Shown: positions 62,440 through 64,000 of the stretch, piece after piece
Position numbering within the stretch: the first letter of the stretch is position 1
How the letters are laid out: each line of letters begins with the position of its first letter
Assembly: GCA_965151315.1 (NCBI GenBank)
Contig: CBCTZG010000001.1
Coordinates: 34,439-98,438, forward strand
Reading direction: 5' to 3'
From: Avimonoglobus sp965151315
GTDB taxonomy: Bacteria; Bacillota; Clostridia; UBA1381
Length of the DNA: 64,000 nt
Translations under genes and position numbers: made by a program
Notes under the pieces: model-generated
Seen by the model: the letters and a program-made list of their open reading frames with translations, nothing else
Database searches by the model: none
Told to the model about the DNA's origin: nothing

Positions 62440-62588
62440 ATGTACGGCAGTTTCACAGGAATTTCAAACCCCACGGCCGATATCTGCCTTTGCAGGACGA
62501 TATTTCATCCGTGGCGTTCTGGTATCAGGACGCCGTTTGTCAAAGCTTCCCGCTGCTGCCGGACGCCAATGCTTTGGAAATTATATGA
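62440..62588 (+). pseudogene. Internally deleted DUF2961 (GH172-type) remnant
   Basis: The first 10 codons (MYGSFTGISN) match the start of the DUF2961 fragment at 30716. The sequence then jumps, in another frame, to GRYLPLQDDISSVAFWYQ and a SFPLLPDANALEII end followed by TGA, the characteristic C-terminus of DUF2961 proteins. Roughly 300 internal codons are missing. The remnant lies just outside the right edge of the AT-rich island. In 62347-62860 the only other items are the terminator below and a weak promoter-like TATAAT (62803-62808). Confidence 0.75.
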
Positions 62589-62611
62589 ATAGAATGGTTG
62601 ATACAATGATC

Positions 62612-62637
62612 AGACCGGCCGAAGGGCTGGTCTTTTT
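62612..62637 (+). terminator. Intrinsic terminator
   Basis: AGACCGGCC and GGCTGGTCT (one G-U) with loop GAAG, then TTTTT, 24 bp after the DUF2961 remnant. Confidence 0.85.
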
Positions 62638-62860
62638 GAATGGAAAGAAACCCCATATATTGAGAAAAATGTTAGAATACCAGGCTCTGCGGCTGAATAT
62701 ACATAAATCAAACAGGACAGGCTTTGGAAATAAACGGCAAAAAGTCAAATTTAGCCCCCTGGATAGTTCTGTTTTGCCCTTTATGCAAATTGTACAGCAA
62801 ACTATAATAATCTTACAGGATCATTGTTTGGATTTGGCATAATAAAGGTGAATTTAAGAA

Positions 62861-64000
62861 ATGTATAAAGTAATGATAATCGACGACGAGATGATTGCCA
62901 GGGAAACGTTAAAGCGGTATTTTAACGATCTGGCGCCGGACTTTCAGGTGGTAAAAAGCTGCAGCGGCGGCCGGGAGGCCATGGAATATCTGCAAGAGCA
63001 CGATGTAGACGCGGTTTTTACCGATATTAAAATGCCGGAGGTTTCCGGTATTGACGTGGCGCGGTTTATCTATGAGCAGAAGCCAGAGATCAAGGTGGTG
63101 ATCGTCAGCGGTTATGGAGAGTTTGAATATGCCCGGGACGCTATGCGCTATAATGTGAGTGAATACCTTTTAAAGGTTGTGGACATAGAAGAATTCCGGA
63201 GGGTGGTTCAGCGGCTGCGGGCAGGATTTGAAAAACGGGACGCGGGCAGGGACACGGAGACCAGGGCCATCGACCGGGAAATGTTTTTTTATAATTTGCT
63301 ATGCGGCCTGTATCCTACAGAAACGGAACTGGCGGAGGCGTTTGCAAAATGCGCGGATATTCCGCCCGCGGCTGCAGAATGCGAATGTATCAAGCTTCAG
63401 CTCGACGGTCTGCCAGAGTTTTTAGAGCATACATGGCACTATGACCTGGATATGTTTAAAAACGCGATCACCAATATCATCAGCATTATTTACGGCAAAA
63501 GCTTTGTCATGCTGACCCGGTACACAGACAGCGCGTATCAGTTTTTGGTCATGCTGGAAAACGGCAAGGCCCCGGCTGAGGATAAATTGATTCAAACGCA
63601 GATCCAGGAAGCGATCGGGCTCAGGGCCCGCGTTGTTTCCCGGAGCCGGGCTACCGTTTTACAGCTGTTCCGGGGCAGCTGTGCGGATCTGATCGATTCC
63701 TCGGAAAAGAAAAAGCTTCTGGCTGCCCAGGATGTGGAGCAGGAACCCGGAGCAAAGCAAACTTGTGTCAATAATGTAATCGCCTATATCGGCGAAAATT
63801 ATGACAAAGGAATTTTAAAAAAAGATATTGCCGATCATTTTAATATGAACAGTACATACCTAGGCCGGATCTTTAAAGAAATTACCGGCAAGCGGCTGTC
63901 TGAATACATGATCGAAACCCGGATGGAAAAAGCGGCGGAACTGATCCGCCAGGGGGGAAAGATCGAAGATATCTGTTATCAGGTAGGATATATGGATGTA
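62861..64000 (+). CDS. YesN-type response regulator with AraC domain (3' end outside window)
   Basis: 380 residues are visible; the frame is open at the window end. Receiver domain with MIIDDEMIARETLKRYF, phospho-Asp in AVFTDIKMPEVSGIDVA (about 57) and SGYGEFEYARDAM. The usual Lys-Pro after EYLLK is Lys-Val here (EYLLKVVDIEEF). A helical middle part follows, then the AraC domain from about 310: KGILKKDIADHFNMNSTYLGRIFKEITGKRLSEYM, and the second HTH starting KIEDICYQVGYMD. AAAGGTG precedes the ATG by 10 bp. Composition is backbone-like (GC-rich), so it belongs to the host locus, perhaps to another sugar-uptake operon further on. Confidence 0.92.
   Translation, partial: MYKVMIIDDEMIARETLKRYFNDLAPDFQVVKSCSGGREAMEYLQEHDVDAVFTDIKMPEVSGIDVARFIYEQKPEIKVVIVSGYGEFEYARDAMRYNVSEYLLKVVDIEEFRRVVQRLRAGFEKRDAGRDTETRAIDREMFFYNLLCGLYPTETELAEAFAKCADIPPAAAECECIKLQLDGLPEFLEHTWHYDLDMFKNAITNIISIIYGKSFVMLTRYTDSAYQFLVMLENGKAPAEDKLIQTQIQEAIGLRARVVSRSRATVLQLFRGSCADLIDSSEKKKLLAAQDVEQEPGAKQTCVNNVIAYIGENYDKGILKKDIADHFNMNSTYLGRIFKEITGKRLSEYMIETRMEKAAELIRQGGKIEDICYQVGYMDV

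Noticed and set aside
62435..62842. 135-residue open frame at the right island edge
   Set aside because: It is out of frame with the DUF2961 remnant it covers and runs through an intrinsic terminator.

Overview
The window looks like a chromosome segment of a Gram-positive, endospore-lineage Clostridia (Firmicutes). The evidence is a spmA-spmB pair, S-layer homology (SLH) proteins, copper-amine-oxidase-type stalk domains, YesM/YesN-type two-component systems, LplB/YtcP-type sugar permeases with a DUF3502 binding protein, and strong AGGAGG ribosome sites. The lineage cannot be fixed further from the sequence. Two base compositions are visible: a more GC-rich backbone (about 1-26,100, plus 62,350 to the end) and a clearly AT-richer block from about 31,600 to 62,350. 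The toxin cassettes near 28.6-30.3 kb are also AT-rich.

Layout. 1-3.6 kb: tail of one sugar-uptake locus (binding protein, then an SLH-anchored beta-helix protein). 3.7-6.2 kb: GntR/YtrA regulator, ABC ATPase, permease, acetyltransferase. 6.3-8.8 kb: OmpR-type two-component system on the minus strand. 8.9-11.1 kb: GtrA membrane protein, a 58-residue membrane protein and YifB/ComM. 11.2-12.1 kb: Cys-rich conserved protein with a sporulation-type promoter. 12.2-16.8 kb: MarR regulator, a HEAT-repeat gene broken by an in-frame stop, and a heterodimeric ABC exporter. 16.8-17.1 kb: IS3-type remnant. 17.2-18.5 kb: folA and thyA. 18.6-19.7 kb: spmA and spmB. 19.8-23.4 kb: glycolytic operon pgk-tpiA-gpmI. 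23.5-26.1 kb: cation efflux protein and a secreted GH26-like mannanase.

26.1-31.6 kb is an accessory region. It holds two divergent ribbon-helix-helix proteins, tRNA-Trp followed by a 192-bp tandem repeat, and a polymorphic-toxin array. The array has a full-length MuF-type toxin ending in a TNT (NAD+ glycohydrolase) domain with its immunity gene, then two orphan toxin tips, each starting with the same ~50-bp junction sequence as the full-length gene. A truncated DUF2961/GH172 gene and a decayed transposase close the region.

31.6-62.35 kb is an AT-rich polysaccharide-utilisation island: an alginate-lyase-like lyase, an SLH/WG-repeat protein, two permeases plus a binding protein with no ATPase, two related TIM-barrel glycosidases, SLH proteins, beta-sandwich proteins, a membrane-tethered binding protein with histidine kinase and response regulator (a likely three-component sensor), a GH94 phosphorylase, a GH36 alpha-galactosidase and a frameshifted GH88. 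A plausible flow is surface cleavage, capture and import of oligosaccharides, then intracellular phosphorolysis and hydrolysis. DUF2961 fragments lie at both ends of the island. The window ends inside another YesN-type regulator gene.
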